From contig NZ_JAKSXZ010000040.1 in the NCBI RefSeq assembly GCF_022829465.1, positions 1 to 64,000 on the forward strand: a stretch of 64,000 nucleotides of DNA. Reading direction: 5' to 3'. Under the pieces are notes generated by a model. That model was not told the DNA's origin. It was given only the letters and a program-made list of their open reading frames with translations, and ran no database searches. This document shows, piece by piece, positions 62,001-64,000 of the stretch (position 1 is the stretch's first letter; each line of letters begins with the position of its first letter). This stretch comes from Methylobacterium sp. J-067 (GTDB lineage Bacteria; Pseudomonadota; Alphaproteobacteria; Rhizobiales; Beijerinckiaceae). Both the position numbers and the translations under genes were made by a program.

Positions 62001-63772
62001 CCCTCGAGCCGGCGGAGCTGGCCCGCTTCCTGGGCGAGCGGGGACGCGCCGCGAGCTGGGGAGAGGGTGGCGCCGCTGAGGACGGCGCGACGGCGCTGCT
62101 GCCCGGCGGCACGATCGTCTTCGATCCAGCGACTACCGACCAACTCGTTGTCGAGGCCGAGATGGTGGCTCCCGGTCGCGAGACGCTTGACAGCGAGCCG
62201 CGCGCCCTGCCGCCGCAACTCGCGTCTCTGCCGCCCGAGCGGCTGCCGTTCCGGCTGACCGCCGACGGCCGGGCCCATTTCGGCTGGCCCGACGACCCGG
62301 AGCCGCGCCGGGGCCCGTCCGGCCTCGCGCCGCTGCAGGCGCGTCGCGTCGAGCTCCTGCGGATCACCAACATCCCCATTCCCGCCGACGCGCGCGCCGG
62401 CCGGCAGGAATTGTCGCTTGAGGAACTGTTCGCCGGCGCGAGCCCGAACTTCGCCGGCGTGAGCGTCGCCTACCAGCCGGCGCTGGAACAGCCGCAGGCC
62501 CGTCGGGTGCGGCTCTTCGTACGCGCCCTGCCGCGTCACGTCGCCCTCATCACCGCCTCACCCGAAAAGGACGCGTTGCCCGCGGTCGAGCGCTCTTTGG
62601 TCGGCCCGCCGAGCGGCATGCTGTGGGCGGCCGCGACTGCCCGCCCCGCGCCGGTTGTTCCGAAGGATTTCGGTCCAGACCTCGACTGGCCGCCCCTGGT
62701 CCGTCGGCACGACGAGGGCGGGCTCACCATCGAAGGCGAGCGCCGCGTCGGCCTACGCCTGTGGTTGCGCCGCCCGTGGTTTTCCAGCGGTGAAGGCGAG
62801 CGTCTCGGGATCGTGCTTTGGCCGCCGCCGGCCTTCGCGCTCGCCGACGGGTCGACCGGATCCTTCGTCCCGGACGACGAGGCGCTGCAGGGGCTTCACC
62901 CGGGCGATCTCGGCCCCCTAGGCACCTTCGTCTCGTCCTGGGGTTACGACCCGCTCGGCGCCGAGCCGCCTCCCCCGGCCTCCCCGCCGCGGCCGGCCCC
63001 GCGCTGGTCTAACGCCTTCCTGGCGCGCGCCCATGTCGATCTCGGCTCGGATACCCGCTTCCACCCGCACCTGATGATGCCCGTGCCGGGACTCGCCGAC
63101 GCCGAGAGCCTCGCCACCCAGGAGACAATGGCATCCGTCTCCGTCCTCAGCGCGCCGGTGCGCTTCGCGCACGAGCTGCCCGCGCCGCCCGGCGAGGGCC
63201 CGGACGCCTATATTGACCTGACCCTGAACCTGCCCACCTCGACGGACGCTCTGTTCCAGCTCGGCCTCGTGCGGGTGCAGGAGCACGCCCGCCTCGACCG
63301 GCGCGCCCCGCCGGGGAGTGGCGCGCGATCCGGAATCCGGCTCTCCGCCCCGACACTCCTGCAGGGCCGGCTCCCACCCGTGCGCCGCTTCCGCGTTACC
63401 GTTACTCCGATGGCCGAGCGCCAGGGTACGGGCAAGCTTGTCAGCCTGATCGGCGTGACGCTGGCTGGGCCGGTCGCCGTCGACGGGCGTGGTGTGACCG
63501 GGCGCCGAGTCCGCATGGCGCTGACCGAGATCCTGGGCAACGACGAGGTGCCTGTGACGGGCGCGGACGGCCGGGACGCCGAGCTGCACTGGGTCGGCGG
63601 GGAAGCCGGTCACGGCATCGAGCACCGCGCGCTTGGCGGCGAGGAGCATTGGACAGGCGTCTTCCGCGTTCACGGGGACGTTCTGCGGGAAGAGCGGAGC
63701 CTCGTCGCGTCCATTAGCGAGGAGGCTTGGCTTCCGCGCTTCAACGTATCCGTGCCGCTGCGCGAGCAGTGA
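59033..63772 (+). CDS. Giant protein of unknown family (1,579 residues), partner of the exported giant
   Basis: The ATG overlaps the upstream stop (ATGA), so the two are translationally coupled. No signal peptide: it begins MTPATPLLHILPNGTHHRAK followed by a short Leu-rich strand. The chain is rich in Pro, Arg, Trp and Asp, with recurrent beta-type segments (RVGLRLWLRRPWFSSGEGER, LGIVLWPPPAFAL, YIDLTLNLPTSTDALFQLGL, FRVTVTPMAERQG). No catalytic motif, membrane helix or repeat family recognised. The C-terminal third looks like stacked beta domains. Probably forms a complex with the upstream protein or is its cytoplasmic counterpart; inference. Confidence 0.85.
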   Translation: MTPATPLLHILPNGTHHRAKDGSTTLRLLLLLLPDKPHDPAAGEAAVPPRWPLDDWPSRAHAWFDALIAAGREVTLHDARDGAVIATGRIRSASHPVRPRDLHRIKGLWDGAVGGAPGLAELLGEATTSDLKVTTAEAIPAPTLEASLLLPLECARSALEAVGGPSGPLAGRPPVRPPMRSLAAIGRPWLGIAAPMVQLAAAGADVLTPELARRLAGPPDVAAWLAQRAAGAEDSAHPYARPIEPEAVAAAALGRGDEDLLWLSDRLHALHYASVTLPAADDPDLPAQTTAAGRRLHQLLASPALMRLFGWARDVLLEVPSLPERGETAIRCTLSPAADDPMPRAVAAVLDTATGGFFPAVKSDWLRLTGQSTTDPWAKTGLRVLSSKDGPRVYAGSIEPALSTESDHQCQINGRATRLVTGPLSLFPLRDAKPDENGTDDGTVLFATALAAPPRLHLGIDARDGTTTWYPTSARTVALSDPWLTGEDAAWPDAVLRSLTPDWLPAWERDAASVTDSTSYQGRGPDGKKLCETRDPRLAAYHGEDLGAPPNEMTPADVKHRPAGWQTNDVKLDPSHDLLVSQRIAVAPKADLAPLVFGWSYRLALAERTLGGGGAGLEHVRQVLAQGRSTLAWPPPDQPGFRFLRHEPIAKPVVLLTPDTPRDGGLEHKLQTSERMVLVHATAPRADDARTLDRTSRILLVPAIACAAAARHDVFDGDAEHTEIRVQDAQQRWVKVPVRIPPQGLRDAFIEGEPAVAGRSGVKQPARFRARRPGESHEIRQSPYYPDPAAALLVIRLAHPRDGHWLNEPPLVLRLRPPIEAKSSGAWPDVTPVRIDLVATKSTTAQRLADTGWHKVSVGSALRSRVVTVNLAPGEAVRLKAWLVPDAADLAAWFDVVERSIALSQAEAKACAGVGAGGALDDLAALIGNRACADGAAVDRAAAAFHAHLLTEPLPPIADTLGLDLIHACDTPILAPAFVPGTVGLARPATLEPAELARFLGERGRAASWGEGGAAEDGATALLPGGTIVFDPATTDQLVVEAEMVAPGRETLDSEPRALPPQLASLPPERLPFRLTADGRAHFGWPDDPEPRRGPSGLAPLQARRVELLRITNIPIPADARAGRQELSLEELFAGASPNFAGVSVAYQPALEQPQARRVRLFVRALPRHVALITASPEKDALPAVERSLVGPPSGMLWAAATARPAPVVPKDFGPDLDWPPLVRRHDEGGLTIEGERRVGLRLWLRRPWFSSGEGERLGIVLWPPPAFALADGSTGSFVPDDEALQGLHPGDLGPLGTFVSSWGYDPLGAEPPPPASPPRPAPRWSNAFLARAHVDLGSDTRFHPHLMMPVPGLADAESLATQETMASVSVLSAPVRFAHELPAPPGEGPDAYIDLTLNLPTSTDALFQLGLVRVQEHARLDRRAPPGSGARSGIRLSAPTLLQGRLPPVRRFRVTVTPMAERQGTGKLVSLIGVTLAGPVAVDGRGVTGRRVRMALTEILGNDEVPVTGADGRDAELHWVGGEAGHGIEHRALGGEEHWTGVFRVHGDVLREERSLVASISEEAWLPRFNVSVPLREQ

Positions 63773-63864
63773 TTTCCTAGACCTTTCGACCGGCCGCCCA
63801 TGACCACGTTCGAACTCGGGGATGCGCCGAACGACCGGAAGCTGCCCTGCGCAAAGGGGCATTG

Positions 63865-64000
63865 ATGGCAGGGGATGACGTCATGGAGAGCCAAAACATG
63901 CCTTGCGTCTTCGTGGAGAGCTCGCGATCGGAAAGGGAAGACGTCGCGGTAAGACGGCCCGATCTCGCGCTCCGATCCTCTCGGATGCGAACCAGCCCGC
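63865..64000 (+). CDS. Possible third gene of the giant-protein operon, cut by the window end
   Basis: The ATG at 63865 has AAAGGGG about eight bases upstream and shares a base with the stop of a 21-codon frame starting at 63799. It reads MAGDDVMESQNMPCVFVESS and stays open to the edge (45 codons seen). Charged and Ser/Arg-rich so far. It starts 92 bases after the second giant gene on the same strand. Real gene status depends on sequence beyond the window. Confidence 0.3.
   Translation, partial: MAGDDVMESQNMPCVFVESSRSEREDVAVRRPDLALRSSRMRTSP

Noticed and set aside
51462..63772. Giant proteins as part of a contractile injection system, Tc toxin or type VI secretion
   Set aside because: No sheath, baseplate, RHS/YD repeat or VgrG-like motifs were seen, and no such genes flank them within the window.
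1..64000. CRISPR arrays, tRNA or rRNA genes, complete insertion sequences
   Set aside because: No evenly spaced direct repeats, cloverleaf with conserved arms, rRNA-like stretch or transposase was found on reading both strands.

Overview
The window is high-GC DNA from an alphaproteobacterium, most likely Methylobacterium or Methylorubrum (order Hyphomicrobiales). The support is family-level: a GTTC-N7-GTTC LexA box in front of umuDC, a MucR/Ros-type regulator, very high GC with many overlapping stop/start junctions, and several short proteins and an HNH protein of kinds I associate with that genus. No rRNA, tRNA or CRISPR array was seen.

Layout. (1) 0-13.3 kb, mixed: two small hypothetical genes, an N-terminally truncated phage protein, a Cache-like/GGDEF diguanylate cyclase, an HNH gene broken at a G run, an actP-type symporter with its small partner and an Old Yellow Enzyme homologue divergent from an AraC regulator, and a chemoreceptor. 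(2) 13.8-28.4 kb, island-like: a seven-gene unrecognised block on the minus strand divergent from a small XRE repressor, tiny overlapping membrane-protein genes, an excisionase-like gene without an adjacent integrase, a candidate small RNA carrying CCTCCTCCC plus a terminator, a MucR homologue that has lost zinc ligands, SOS-regulated umuDC, a compositionally foreign pair (ImmA/IrrE peptidase plus class III nucleotidyl-cyclase-like protein) and a C-terminal tyrosine-recombinase fragment. (3) 29-50.4 kb, accessory catabolic and redox genes with many local regulators: two HAD dehalogenase-like enzymes, two epoxide hydrolase/haloalkane dehalogenase-fold enzymes, a divergent class A beta-lactamase, NAD(P)-binding proteins, an FAD-linked oxidase, a thioredoxin-fusion/UGSC pair with a DctA-type transporter and a second thioredoxin reductase, D-serine ammonia-lyase with a YdfG-like dehydrogenase, and two tautomerases around a LysR regulator. 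Perfect or near-perfect operator palindromes lie in front of the TetR, GntR and LysR genes. (4) 51.4-64 kb: an operon of two giant genes (2,524 and 1,579 residues) that overlap by four bases and match no family I can name; the first has a twin-arginine-like signal. A third gene may start at the right edge.

How the genes may work together (inference). Region 3 reads as uptake, dehalogenation or epoxide opening, and redox handling of small halogenated or unsaturated acids, with electrons passed from TrxB through the thioredoxin fusion to the UGSC protein. The two best candidates for undescribed systems are the giant-protein operon at 51,462-63,772 and the peptidase/cyclase pair at 25,823-27,475.
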